Source: Candidatus Nealsoniibacteriota bacterium (GTDB taxonomy: Bacteria > Patescibacteriota > Minisyncoccia > Minisyncoccales > MHMH01). From it: a DNA stretch of 44,576 nucleotides. This document shows positions 21,943 through 31,274 of the stretch, piece after piece (within the stretch, counting starts at the first letter, position 1; the number at the start of each line of letters is the position of its first letter). The position numbers and the translations under genes are program-made. The stretch covers positions 1-44,576 of the forward strand of contig JACOYH010000002.1 of NCBI GenBank assembly GCA_016181965.1. The letters run 5' to 3'. The notes below the pieces were generated by a model. That model had not been told where the DNA came from and ran no database searches. It saw only the letters and a program-made list of their open reading frames with translations.

Positions 21943-24900
21943 ATGGAGTCGAACTTCCCAAGACAGGAGGAGAAAATTCTCAAATATTGGCAAGAGAACA
22001 AGATCTTCGAAAAGAGCATTAAACAGCGCCAGAAGGCGCCGAATTTTGTATTTTACGAGGGTCCGCCGACAGCTAACGGCAAGCCGGGTATTCACCATGT
22101 GCTTGCCCGGAACTTCAAAGATATTATTTGCCGCTATAAGACAATGCGGGGCTTTAAGGTTTCAAGAAAAGCCGGCTGGGACACTCATGGTCTGCCTGTA
22201 GAGTTGGAGGTTGAAAAAAATCTGGGTTTGAAAAATAAAAAAGATATTGAAAAGTACGGCATCGCCGAGTTTAATCGGGCGTGCAAGCAATCGGTTTGGA
22301 AGTACAAAGAGGACTGGGAGAAGCTGACCGAGCGAATTGGCTTTTGGGTAGATATGGCTAATCCATACACAACCTATGAGCCGGAGTACATGGAAACCCT
22401 GTGGTGGATAATCAAACAATTCCACGAAAAGAATCTTTTGTATCAGGATTATAAGGTAGTGCCCTATTGTCCGAGATGCGGCACTTCTCTTTCTTCTCAT
22501 GAAGTGGCGCTGGGCTACAAAAAGGTGAAGGACCCCGCTATTTATGTTAAATTCAAAATTCAAAATCCAAAATTCGTAAATTCTTATCTCTTAATATGGA
22601 CGACGACGCCATGGACTTTACCGGCGAATGTGGCCGTGGCAGTCAACCCGGAATTTACTTACGCAAAAGTTAAAATAGGCGAGGAGTATTTGATTTTAGC
22701 CAAGGCAAGAATGAATGTCCTGGGCATAGAGGGAGAAATTGTTGAAGAAATTAAGGGCAGCGCCTTGGTGGGCAGTGACTACGAGCCGCCATACAAATTT
22801 GAAAAACCGGATAAAAAAGCATGGCATGTTGTTGCGGCTGATTTTGTTTCTATAGAAGACGGTACGGGCTTGGTGCATATTGCCCCTGCTTTTGGCGAAG
22901 AAGATATGCAGGTCGGCAAGCAAAATAATTTGCCCGTTATTTTAAATGTTGATAAAGAAGGGAAGTTTCAAAAAGAGGTGAAAAACTGGGCCGGTTTGCG
23001 GGTTAAAGATGCCGATCCGGCTATTATTCAGGATTTAAGTCAGCGGGGCCTTCTTTTCAAGGAAGAGTCATACGAACACGATTATCCTTTTTGCTGGCGT
23101 TGCGGCAACGCGCTTCTATACTACGCCAAGGAAAGCTGGTTTGTTAGAATGCAAAAAGTCAAAGAAGATTTATTGAAGAACAATCAGAAGATAAGCTGGG
23201 TGCCCTCGCACTTAAAAGATGGGCGCTTTGGCGGCTGGCTGAAAGAGGTGAAGGATTGGGCTTTTTCCCGAGAAAGGTATTGGGGAACTCCCTTGCCTAT
23301 TTGGCGATGCCAAAAATGCGGCCACACTAGGGCCATCGGCTCATTAAAAGAACTGGCTAGTGAAAATCCGCAAAAGAATAAGTTTTTTGTTGTGCGGCAC
23401 GGCGAATCGTGCCGGCAGAAAAATGGAAAAGCAATTTGTTGGCCTGAGAAGATCCGTTGTCCGCTTACGGCATCCGGTAAAAAGGAGGCTAAGAAAACAG
23501 CTTTTGAATTAAAGCAGGAAGGGATAAACGTTATTTACAGCTCTGATCTTTTGAGGGCCAAACAGACAGCCGAAATAATCGCCAAAGAATTAGGTCTTAA
23601 AATTATTTTTGACAAACGGCTTAGGGAATACAATGTCGGTATCTTTAATGGAAAAGAGCCCACATTGAGCTGGCGGTATTTGCGGGAAAACACCCCCGAC
23701 ATAATTTATTCAAAGCTTCCCGGAGGAGAAAGTTTGGCCGATCTAAGCGGGCGAGTGCATGATTTTCTAAAAGATATGGAAAATCGCCATAAAGACCAAA
23801 AAATACTTATGGTTAGCCACGAGCTTCCTCTTTCTTTAATGGAGGGTTTGGCCAGGGGCGATAGCATAGGACCAATTCTTGAGCGCAGGCGTAAATTTCC
23901 CGAAAAGAAAATTGCCACAGGTAAATGGAGAGAAATTGGTTTTAAAAAATTACCCCGTAACGATAAAATGGAAATTGATTTGCATCGCCCATATATTGAT
24001 GAGATTGGATTAATTTGTCGGCAATGCGGCGGCTTAATGAAAAGAGTGCCAGATTTAGTTGATGTTTGGTTTGATTCCGGTTCCATGCCCCTTGCCCAAC
24101 AGCACTATCCTTTTGAAAATTCAGGTGAATTAAGGCAGTTCCCGGCCGACTATATATCTGAAGCAGTAGACCAAACGAGGGGATGGTTTTATACCTTGTT
24201 GGCGGTCTCGACTTTATTGGGCTTTGGCCCGCCTTACAAAAATGTTATTTCTCTCGGCCATGTTCTTGATGAAAAAGGAGAGAAAATGTCCAAATCCAAG
24301 GGCAATATTGTCGAGCCATGGTACATTATCGGCAAGTACGGAGCCGATGCGGTTCGCTGGCATTTTTATACTGTCAATCAGCCGGGCGAAGCAAAGCTAT
24401 TTTCAGAAAGAGATGTTGAGCAGTCGCTTAAAAAATTCATCATGACCTTCTGGAACACCAATATTTTCTATCAAACATATGCGGCCGGCAAAAATAGCAA
24501 GGCGGAGAAGAATATTTTAGACAAGTGGATTATTTCACGATTAAACGAGCTGATTCAGGAAGCAACGGAAAGGTTAGATAAATACGACGTGACGACAGCC
24601 GCGCGAGCTATTGAATATTTTGTCATCAACGACCTTTCGCTTTGGTATATTCGAAGATCGCGTAAGCGCTTTACAGAGGCCGCGCCTACCTTGGCGCTGG
24701 TCTTGCAGACCGTTGCGAAATTAACGGCTCCTTTCATTCCTTTCCTTAGCGAAGAAATTTACATGGCTCTTCCGCAGGCCGGGCGTTCGGTGCACTTGCA
24801 GGATTGGCCAAAAGCGAATCAGAAATTAATTAATAAAAAGCTAAGTCAGGCAATGAAGAGCGTTAGAGACCTGGTGACCTTGGCTTTGGCCGCGAGAGCT

Positions 24901-25326
24901 GATGCCGGAATTAAAGTCCGCCAGCCGCTGGCTGCTTTGCAAGTTCAAGAAACAATAGATCGGGCATTAGCCGAACTAATCAAAGAAGAAGTCAATGTTA
25001 AAAAAATTGTCCTTGGCAGCGTATTTAAATTAGATACAAAAATTACCCCGGAACTTAAAGAAGAGGGCGCGGTTCGCGAAGTTATGCGCCAGATTCAGGA
25101 AATGAGAAAAAATGCCGGCTATAAGGCGAAAGATAAAATAAGGGTCCAATATAGCGGCAGTCCCCGGCTGACTGACATTTTGGCGAAGAATAAAAATGGC
25201 ATTTTAAAAGAAATTAAGGCCGAGGATTTTGTTTTGAGGCAAAAATTAAAAGATATTTTTGATATCGAAAAAGAAATAGCGATTGAGCAAGATAATCTGT
25301 GGCTGGGCATTAAAAAGCATAAATAA
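21943..25326 (+). CDS. ileS: Isoleucyl-tRNA synthetase with an inserted histidine-phosphatase domain
   Basis: The 1127-residue protein is a eukaryote/archaea-like IleRS. It has PPTANGKPGIHHVLAR (HIGH region), the editing domain start LLIWTTTPWTLPANVAVAV, AVDQTRGWFYTLLAVS and GEKMSKSKGNIVEPW. Between the zinc-binding half CQKCGHTRAIGSLKELAS and DLHRPYIDEI, about 200 extra residues (about 470-675) form a complete phosphoglycerate-mutase-like domain. That domain has FFVVRHGES (His486), YSSDLLRAKQTAEI, REYNVGIFNGKEP, PGGES and MVSHELPL (His626). The frame is continuous. ArgS lies upstream and recO 1 nt downstream. Confidence 0.96.
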   Translation: MESNFPRQEEKILKYWQENKIFEKSIKQRQKAPNFVFYEGPPTANGKPGIHHVLARNFKDIICRYKTMRGFKVSRKAGWDTHGLPVELEVEKNLGLKNKKDIEKYGIAEFNRACKQSVWKYKEDWEKLTERIGFWVDMANPYTTYEPEYMETLWWIIKQFHEKNLLYQDYKVVPYCPRCGTSLSSHEVALGYKKVKDPAIYVKFKIQNPKFVNSYLLIWTTTPWTLPANVAVAVNPEFTYAKVKIGEEYLILAKARMNVLGIEGEIVEEIKGSALVGSDYEPPYKFEKPDKKAWHVVAADFVSIEDGTGLVHIAPAFGEEDMQVGKQNNLPVILNVDKEGKFQKEVKNWAGLRVKDADPAIIQDLSQRGLLFKEESYEHDYPFCWRCGNALLYYAKESWFVRMQKVKEDLLKNNQKISWVPSHLKDGRFGGWLKEVKDWAFSRERYWGTPLPIWRCQKCGHTRAIGSLKELASENPQKNKFFVVRHGESCRQKNGKAICWPEKIRCPLTASGKKEAKKTAFELKQEGINVIYSSDLLRAKQTAEIIAKELGLKIIFDKRLREYNVGIFNGKEPTLSWRYLRENTPDIIYSKLPGGESLADLSGRVHDFLKDMENRHKDQKILMVSHELPLSLMEGLARGDSIGPILERRRKFPEKKIATGKWREIGFKKLPRNDKMEIDLHRPYIDEIGLICRQCGGLMKRVPDLVDVWFDSGSMPLAQQHYPFENSGELRQFPADYISEAVDQTRGWFYTLLAVSTLLGFGPPYKNVISLGHVLDEKGEKMSKSKGNIVEPWYIIGKYGADAVRWHFYTVNQPGEAKLFSERDVEQSLKKFIMTFWNTNIFYQTYAAGKNSKAEKNILDKWIISRLNELIQEATERLDKYDVTTAARAIEYFVINDLSLWYIRRSRKRFTEAAPTLALVLQTVAKLTAPFIPFLSEEIYMALPQAGRSVHLQDWPKANQKLINKKLSQAMKSVRDLVTLALAARADAGIKVRQPLAALQVQETIDRALAELIKEEVNVKKIVLGSVFKLDTKITPELKEEGAVREVMRQIQEMRKNAGYKAKDKIRVQYSGSPRLTDILAKNKNGILKEIKAEDFVLRQKLKDIFDIEKEIAIEQDNLWLGIKKHK

Positions 25327-25327
25327 T

Positions 25328-25969
25328 ATGGCTACTCGTTACCGAACGCAATGCCTGATTGTCAAAAAAGACGATAAAGGCGAGTCAGATCAGATTTTTA
25401 GCGTATACACGAAGGATTTTGGCCGGCTAAACATTTTAGGAAAAGCCATTAGGAAAAATGCTTCCAAATTGCGCGGAGGAGCCGACCTTTTTTATTTTTC
25501 AGATATTGAATTTATTCAAGGGAAGGCCCAAAAAATTTTAACCGAAGCAACCGTTATAGATAGTTGTCTTAACATAAGAAAGGACTTGCGGAGAATGACC
25601 GTGGCCTATCAAATTACCGACATTTTAGACGGTATGATTCCAAAAGAAGAGCGAGACGAACAAATTTGGCATTTGATAAATGAAATTTTCTATAAACTGG
25701 ATATTTGGCAAATTGGAAAATTGGAAATTTTATATTACTATTTTTTTTGGAATTTAGCCGCTATACTCGGCTATCAGCCGGCATTGACTCATAATTCGCT
25801 CGGCGGCGAGCAAATAGACGGGGATTTAGCCAAAATACTTAAACTGCTTTTCCAAAAGGACTGGCCAATTCTTGCTAAATTAAAAATCGAGCCCAACCAC
25901 ATCGAGTTATTGAAAAATACTTCTGAATGGTATAATAAGAATACGATTACGGCAAATTATGAAAAATAA
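25328..25969 (+). CDS. recO: DNA repair protein RecO
   Basis: RecO anneals DNA strands and, with RecR, loads RecA at gaps. The 213-residue protein has the N-terminal OB fold (YRTQCLIVKKDDKGESDQIFSVYTKDFGRLNILGKAIRK) with the usual KASRLRG-like piece NASKLRGGADLFYFSDIE, then a helical part. The cysteine zinc site of many RecO proteins is missing and the C-terminus is short. I choose the ATG at 25328; an earlier in-frame ATG lies inside ileS. It overlaps the next gene by 11 nt. Confidence 0.85.
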   Translation: MATRYRTQCLIVKKDDKGESDQIFSVYTKDFGRLNILGKAIRKNASKLRGGADLFYFSDIEFIQGKAQKILTEATVIDSCLNIRKDLRRMTVAYQITDILDGMIPKEERDEQIWHLINEIFYKLDIWQIGKLEILYYYFFWNLAAILGYQPALTHNSLGGEQIDGDLAKILKLLFQKDWPILAKLKIEPNHIELLKNTSEWYNKNTITANYEK

Positions 25970-27620
25970 AATTATCATCGCTTCCGTCATTTTAGCTGTT
26001 GTGCTTGGGGCCATCGGCTTTTGGTATTATCAGCGTAATGTTTATTCCAAAGAAATTCTTAAGTTGGAAATATTGGGGCCCGAGAAAGCCGATTTGGCGG
26101 AAGAAATCGAATATACCGTCAAATACAAAAACAACGGCGATATCAAACTTGAAGAACCAAGATTGATTTTTGAATATCCCCAATATTCTATTCCCGAGGA
26201 GAGCAAGGCATTGAGACAAGAATTAATTTTGGAAGATATTTACCCGGGGCAGGAAAAGACCTTTTATTTCAAGGGCCGGCTGGTGGGCAGCGAGGGGGAA
26301 ATCAAGAAAGCCAAGGCCTGGCTAAGTTACCGACCTAAAAACCTCAAGGCGAGGTATGAGTCGGAAACCTCGTATACCACGCAGCTTGGCAGCGTTTCTC
26401 TAACCTTGGATTTTGATCTCCCCTCAAAAATAGAAGCGGGGAAAGAAATCACTTTCAAGCTTAATTATTTCTCTAATGTTAATTATCCGCTATCAAATTT
26501 GGGAATTAAAATTGAATATCCCGTCGGTTTTGAATTCAAATCGGCTTCTCCCAAGCCCCTTGAGACGGCAGAGTGGGAGATCGGGCTCTTAAATAAAGCC
26601 GAAGGCGGTCGGCTGGAAATTAGGGGAAATATTACGGGCCAAATTGATGAAGAAAAAACTTTTAAGGCGCAGCTGGGCATCTGGCAAGAAGGCACTTTTA
26701 TTTTGTTAAAAGAGTCGATTAGGGCGGTTAAAATTGTCACCCCTTCCTTATATATTTCCCAGCAGATTAACGGCAGTCCTCAATACGTAGCTTCCCCCGG
26801 AGATACTCTGCACTACGAAATATTTTTCAAAAATATCGGCAACGAGGCCTTCACTAATTTATTTTTAGTGGCGCGCCTCGAGGGCAAGGCCTTTGATTTT
26901 TCAACTATCAAAGCCCCTTTCGGAGAATTTGAGTCGGGAGACAATTCGATTGTCTTTGATTGGCGAAGTGTCTCCGACCTTCAATTTATTGACGCGCAAG
27001 AAGAGGGGAAAATCGAGTTTTGGATTGACTTGAATGACTCTTGGCCAATATCGGGGCCGCAAGACAACAATCCGGTGATAAAAAACAAAGTTTATCTTAG
27101 CCAGGCCCGTCAGGAATTTGTAAATAAAGTGAACACTAAGATAGAAATAATTCAGAGCGGTTATCACCGCGAGGAAACCTTCGGTAATTCCGGCCCAATC
27201 CCGCCGGAAGTCGGCGAAACCACCACTTACACGATTACTTGGCAGGCCAAGAACTATTACAACGATGTCAAAAACATGCAAGTCAGGGCCAAGCTTGGCA
27301 GGGGCGTGGGCCTGACCGGCAGAATTTTCCCGGACGGCGCTAATCTAACTTTTGATTCCGCCTCTAAAGAAATTGTCTGGAAATTGGAAAATTTGGCCGC
27401 GGGCAAGGGCGTTACCGGGGCTGGGCCAAATGTGTCGTTTCAAGTTGCCTTTACGCCAAGCGAGTCGCAAAAAGGGACTGTTCCCGTAATCGTCAACCAA
27501 GCTGAAATTAAGGGAGAAGATCAGTTTACCGGCCTGACTGTTTCGGGGGCTGGCGGATCCATAGCGACGGGCCTACCCGACGATCAAACAGTTTCCGAGC
27601 AGGATGGAATTGTTAAATAA
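25959..27620 (+). CDS. Membrane-anchored surface protein with DUF11-like repeats
   Basis: The 553-residue protein has one N-terminal membrane helix (IIIASVILAVVLGAIGFWYY). It is followed by several beta-rich Ig-like segments, such as GPEKADLAEEIEYTVKYKNNGDIKLEEPRLIFEYP and VASPGDTLHYEIFFKNIGNEAFTNLFLVA, that resemble DUF11 or CARDB-type surface repeats. Cysteines are lacking, as expected outside the membrane. It probably faces outward and may serve adhesion or envelope structure; no enzyme motif is seen. It overlaps recO by 11 nt and precedes glyS. Confidence 0.7.
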   Translation: MKNKIIIASVILAVVLGAIGFWYYQRNVYSKEILKLEILGPEKADLAEEIEYTVKYKNNGDIKLEEPRLIFEYPQYSIPEESKALRQELILEDIYPGQEKTFYFKGRLVGSEGEIKKAKAWLSYRPKNLKARYESETSYTTQLGSVSLTLDFDLPSKIEAGKEITFKLNYFSNVNYPLSNLGIKIEYPVGFEFKSASPKPLETAEWEIGLLNKAEGGRLEIRGNITGQIDEEKTFKAQLGIWQEGTFILLKESIRAVKIVTPSLYISQQINGSPQYVASPGDTLHYEIFFKNIGNEAFTNLFLVARLEGKAFDFSTIKAPFGEFESGDNSIVFDWRSVSDLQFIDAQEEGKIEFWIDLNDSWPISGPQDNNPVIKNKVYLSQARQEFVNKVNTKIEIIQSGYHREETFGNSGPIPPEVGETTTYTITWQAKNYYNDVKNMQVRAKLGRGVGLTGRIFPDGANLTFDSASKEIVWKLENLAAGKGVTGAGPNVSFQVAFTPSESQKGTVPVIVNQAEIKGEDQFTGLTVSGAGGSIATGLPDDQTVSEQDGIVK

Positions 27621-27627
27621 AAGTTTT

Positions 27628-28944
27628 ATGCAAAAAATCGTATCATTGGCTAAAAGAAGGGGTTTTGTTTTTCTCTCATCTGAAATTTACGGGGGCTTTG
27701 GCTCCTGCTATGATTTCGGGCCGTTGGGAGCTGAAATGAAAAACAACGTGAAGAACGCCTGGCGGAAAGAGATGACCAGAGCGCAGGAAGACATTGTTTT
27801 GCTGGATGCGGCTATTTTAATGTCGCCTAAAATATGGGAGGCCTCCGGCCACTTGTCGGCTGGATTTGCCGACGAGCTGGTGGAATGCAAAAAGTGCCAC
27901 CACCGTTTCCGAAAGGATTTTCTTAAAGGAGATAAATGTCCCGACTGCGGCGGCGAGACGACCTTGCCCAGAAAGTTCAACCTAATGATGAAGACATTTG
28001 TGGGCCCATTAGAAGAAAAAAGTTCGGAAACATATCTAAGGGCGGAAACCTGTCAGGGCATCTATGTTAATTTCAATAATGTTTTGAATTCAATGCGGCT
28101 GAAAATTCCTTTCGGCGTAGCGCAAATCGGCAAGGCCTTCAGAAATGAAATTACCCCCGGCAACTTTATTTTCCGAACGCGGGAATTCGAGCAAATGGAA
28201 ATGCAGTGGTTTTGCCGCCCCGAAACAGCCGATAAGTTTTTTGAATACTGGCTGAAAACGCGGCTGGAATGGTATTTTAATTTAGGCATTAAGAAAGAAA
28301 ATATCAGAACCCGGGAAGTACAAAAGGGGGATTTAGCCCATTACGCCAAAAGAGCGGTGGATATTGAGTATAAGTTTCCTTTCGGCTGGCAAGAAATCGA
28401 GGGCATCCACAATCGCGGCGACTGGGATTTATCTAATCACGCTAAATATTCCGGCCAAGACCTGCGGTATTCTGATGAGGCCAGCGGAGAGAAATATTTT
28501 CCTTATATAATAGAAACGTCAGTTGGCGCGGATAGATCTTTTCTAACCTTTTTTGTTGACGCTTATGCCGAAATAAAAGGAGGCAGAACTAAGACCACCG
28601 AGGCCACCAAAGAAGAAGAGATCATGCTTAAGTTACACAAAGATTTGGCGCCAGTAAAAATTGCCGTGTTGCCCTTAGTAAAAAACAAGCCCGAGCTCGT
28701 CAAGCAAGCCAAAGAAGTATATCAACTGCTCAAGCCGCATTTCGCGACTCAATACGACGACGCCGGTTCTATTGGCAGAAGATATAGGCGGCAAGACGAA
28801 ATAGGCACGCTTCTTGCTATAACCGTTGACTTCGACACGTCCAAAAAGAAAGATGTCACCTTGCGCGACCGCGACAGCATGAAGCAAGAAAGGGTAAAAA
28901 TCAAAGATCTTCTTAAAACAATAAGAGAGAGAATGGAAAATTAA
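27628..28944 (+). CDS. glyS: Glycyl-tRNA synthetase, alpha2 type
   Basis: This class II enzyme charges tRNA-Gly. The 438 residues show the N-terminal IYGGFGSCYDFGPLGAEMKNNV, a zinc knuckle (ECKKCHHRF and KCPDCGG), motif 2 around FRNEITPGNFIFRTREFEQME, and SVGADRSFLTFF (motif 3 region). The anticodon-binding domain starts at LAPVKIAVLPLVKN. It is the eukaryote/archaea-like dimeric form. The start at 27628 fits family alignment; an in-frame ATG at 27604, inside the previous gene, is preceded by GAGCAGG and is an alternative. Confidence 0.96.
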   Translation: MQKIVSLAKRRGFVFLSSEIYGGFGSCYDFGPLGAEMKNNVKNAWRKEMTRAQEDIVLLDAAILMSPKIWEASGHLSAGFADELVECKKCHHRFRKDFLKGDKCPDCGGETTLPRKFNLMMKTFVGPLEEKSSETYLRAETCQGIYVNFNNVLNSMRLKIPFGVAQIGKAFRNEITPGNFIFRTREFEQMEMQWFCRPETADKFFEYWLKTRLEWYFNLGIKKENIRTREVQKGDLAHYAKRAVDIEYKFPFGWQEIEGIHNRGDWDLSNHAKYSGQDLRYSDEASGEKYFPYIIETSVGADRSFLTFFVDAYAEIKGGRTKTTEATKEEEIMLKLHKDLAPVKIAVLPLVKNKPELVKQAKEVYQLLKPHFATQYDDAGSIGRRYRRQDEIGTLLAITVDFDTSKKKDVTLRDRDSMKQERVKIKDLLKTIRERMEN

Positions 28945-28972
28945 AGCATTTTATTTATAATTAGTTAAGAAG

Positions 28973-30247
28973 ATGCATCAACACAAGCAAGTTACTCTTG
29001 AAAACGGCTTAAGAATAATTACTGTGCCGCAAAATTCTACGCAAGCAGTAACGGTTTTGGTTTTGGTGGCTACCGGGTCTAAATATGAAAGCAGGAAAAT
29101 CAACGGCATTTCGCATTTTTTGGAGCACATGTTTTTCAAGGGCACCGAGAAAAGGCCCGACAAGCTGGATATTGCCGAAACGCTGGATAAGATAGGCGGA
29201 ATTTATAACGCCTTTACCGGCGAGGACTATACGGGTTATTTCGCGAAAGTTGCCGCAGAAAAATTTGACTTGGCGCTCGATTGGGTTTCCGATATTTATT
29301 TGAACAGCTTACTGCCGGAGAAGGAAGCAAAAAGAGAGAAAGGCGTTATTATTGAAGAAATTAATATGCTTTATGATAACCCGATGTCGCGCGTTGGGCT
29401 TTTATGGAATCATCTTCTATACGGCGACCAGCCGGCAGGGCGGGACATAGCCGGCACTAAAGAAAGCGTCTCGGCAATCACCAGAAACGCTCTTCTTAAT
29501 TACATGGAAAGCCAGTACGTAGCGGGAAACACGGTTGTTTGCGTAGCCGGGAGAATAGACGGCGAAGAAATGATCCAAAAAATAAAAAAGTATTTCGCAA
29601 AAATCAGCGTTGCTTCTCCCATCGAAAAACCGAAGGTTATTGAAAAGCAGACAAGGCCGGCCGTTTTGCTGGATTATCGCAAAACAGATCAGACCCACTT
29701 GTGTTTTGGGGGAAGAGGGCATAATATATTCCATCCCGACAAATATGCTCAAGATGTTCTGGGAGTGATTTTGGGCGGAATGATGAGTTCGCGTCTATTT
29801 ATCGAGGTCAGGGAGAAGTTGGGCGTTGCCTACTACGTCAGAACAAGCGTGGACGCAAATCCCGATACAGGGTTTTTAATGAGCCAGGCGGGCGTAGACA
29901 ACCGCAACATCGAGAAGGCGGTTGCCACGATTATGCGCGAATACCGAAAAATTTCTAAAGAAAAAGTTCCGCCCGCGGAATTGCAAAAATCCAAAGACCA
30001 CATTAAGGGCAAGATGGCCTTGCTTTTGGAAGCGTCAGACGAGCTTGCCGCTTTTTATGGCATTCAAGAGCTTATGGAAAAACAGGTCTTAACCCTAAAA
30101 GAGGTGTATAATAAAATTGACAGTGTTTCGCAAGAAGATATTTTACGCGTTGCCAAAGATATCTTTCAGACAAAAAATATCAATCTGGCGATGGTCGGCC
30201 CATTCCGCAATAAAAAAACATTTGAGAAAATATTACTTCAAAAATGA
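28973..30247 (+). CDS. M16-family zinc peptidase (processing-peptidase-like)
   Basis: The 424-residue protein carries the inverted zinc motif HxxEH in GISHFLEHMFFKGTEKRP, with the distal glutamate in EEINMLYDNP, and the C-terminal half with GGMMSSRLFIEVREKLGVAYYV. It is a single-chain M16B-type peptidase, related to mitochondrial processing peptidase and PqqL/YmxG proteins. It degrades or trims peptides. It has no signal peptide. The gene overlaps the following permease by 4 nt. Confidence 0.93.
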   Translation: MHQHKQVTLENGLRIITVPQNSTQAVTVLVLVATGSKYESRKINGISHFLEHMFFKGTEKRPDKLDIAETLDKIGGIYNAFTGEDYTGYFAKVAAEKFDLALDWVSDIYLNSLLPEKEAKREKGVIIEEINMLYDNPMSRVGLLWNHLLYGDQPAGRDIAGTKESVSAITRNALLNYMESQYVAGNTVVCVAGRIDGEEMIQKIKKYFAKISVASPIEKPKVIEKQTRPAVLLDYRKTDQTHLCFGGRGHNIFHPDKYAQDVLGVILGGMMSSRLFIEVREKLGVAYYVRTSVDANPDTGFLMSQAGVDNRNIEKAVATIMREYRKISKEKVPPAELQKSKDHIKGKMALLLEASDELAAFYGIQELMEKQVLTLKEVYNKIDSVSQEDILRVAKDIFQTKNINLAMVGPFRNKKTFEKILLQK

Positions 30248-31269
30248 GTGAAAGCAGGGTCTTAGACATATCATTATCATCAATCATTAAGGTCGCTCTC
30301 GCCGGACTTTTCTTTTACATGCTTTATTTAATAAAAGATCTTTTGGTTTGGGTGGTTTTTGCTTTGGTAATTTCTATCTTATTCAACCCGGCCATAGATT
30401 TTCTTAAAAAGTATATTCCAAGAGTGGCTTGCGTTGCGCTGGTGTACCTTATTGTTTTTGGGGTCATTGGAGCCATGATTTACCTAATCGCTCCCTTGTT
30501 TTTCACAGAAATACAGCAGTTTTCACGGGCCTTTCCGGCATATTTTGATACAATTTCTCCGCCCCTAAGGGGCCTGGGCATCACGGCCTTTGAAAGTTTC
30601 GAGACATTCACTAAAACAATGGAAGATAATCTCAATCAGGTCTCATCCAGTATTTTCATGGCCGTTGGGGCAATTTTTGGCGGTCTTTTTTCTACTATAA
30701 CCATTTTGGCCATCGCCTTTTTTCTTTCCCTGGAAGAGAAAGGAGCCGAAAGAATGTTAAGAGTTTTGACACCAAAGCGCTACGAGGCGGTCGTGCTCAA
30801 TCTTTGGGAAAGAAGCCAGAAGAAAGTCAGCGGCTGGTTCGGCGCAAGAATTTTGGCCTCAACATTTGTGGGCGCTATGACCTTTGTCACTTGTTATGTC
30901 TTAGATATTGACTATGCGATATCTTTTTCTCTTTTTGCCGGCGTTTTTAATTTTATTCCTTTTGTCGGGCCGCTTTTGGCGGCGGCAGTGACCGGCGTCA
31001 TAGTGGCTGCCGATTCTTGGCTGAAGGCGGCTTTTTTCCTCGCCGCTACTGTTCTTATTCAGCAAATAGAGGGCAATATTTTGAGTCCGGTTTTGACAAA
31101 AAAGCTTGTGGGCCTTCCTCCTGCCTTAGTGCTGATTGCCGTCTTGGCAGGAGCGCAGCTATGGGGGCTGATGGGCGCGCTTTTAGCCATACCAATTGCC
31201 GGCATATTTTTTGAGTTTCTGCGTGATTTTCTCAAAAAGAAAAAAGAAACTTCAACGGTAGTGTTGTAG
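30244..31269 (+). CDS. AI-2E/PerM family membrane protein
   Basis: The 341-residue integral membrane protein has about eight hydrophobic segments and the family stretches VAFALVISILFNPAIDFLKKY-like near the N-terminus, FNFIPFVGPLLAAAVTGVIV and EGNILSPVLTKKLVGLPPALVLIAVLAGAQLWGLMGALLAIPI. Members are called autoinducer-2 exporters, but some are Na+/H+ antiporters, so the substrate is open. It overlaps the M16 gene by ATGA and rsmI follows 5 nt later. Confidence 0.9.
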   Translation: MSESRVLDISLSSIIKVALAGLFFYMLYLIKDLLVWVVFALVISILFNPAIDFLKKYIPRVACVALVYLIVFGVIGAMIYLIAPLFFTEIQQFSRAFPAYFDTISPPLRGLGITAFESFETFTKTMEDNLNQVSSSIFMAVGAIFGGLFSTITILAIAFFLSLEEKGAERMLRVLTPKRYEAVVLNLWERSQKKVSGWFGARILASTFVGAMTFVTCYVLDIDYAISFSLFAGVFNFIPFVGPLLAAAVTGVIVAADSWLKAAFFLAATVLIQQIEGNILSPVLTKKLVGLPPALVLIAVLAGAQLWGLMGALLAIPIAGIFFEFLRDFLKKKKETSTVVL

Positions 31270-31274
31270 CGGCC

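Noticed and set aside
24224-24445. Small additional genes inside the large synthetase genes
   Set aside because: All are alternative frames of strongly conserved coding sequence, with no start signals.
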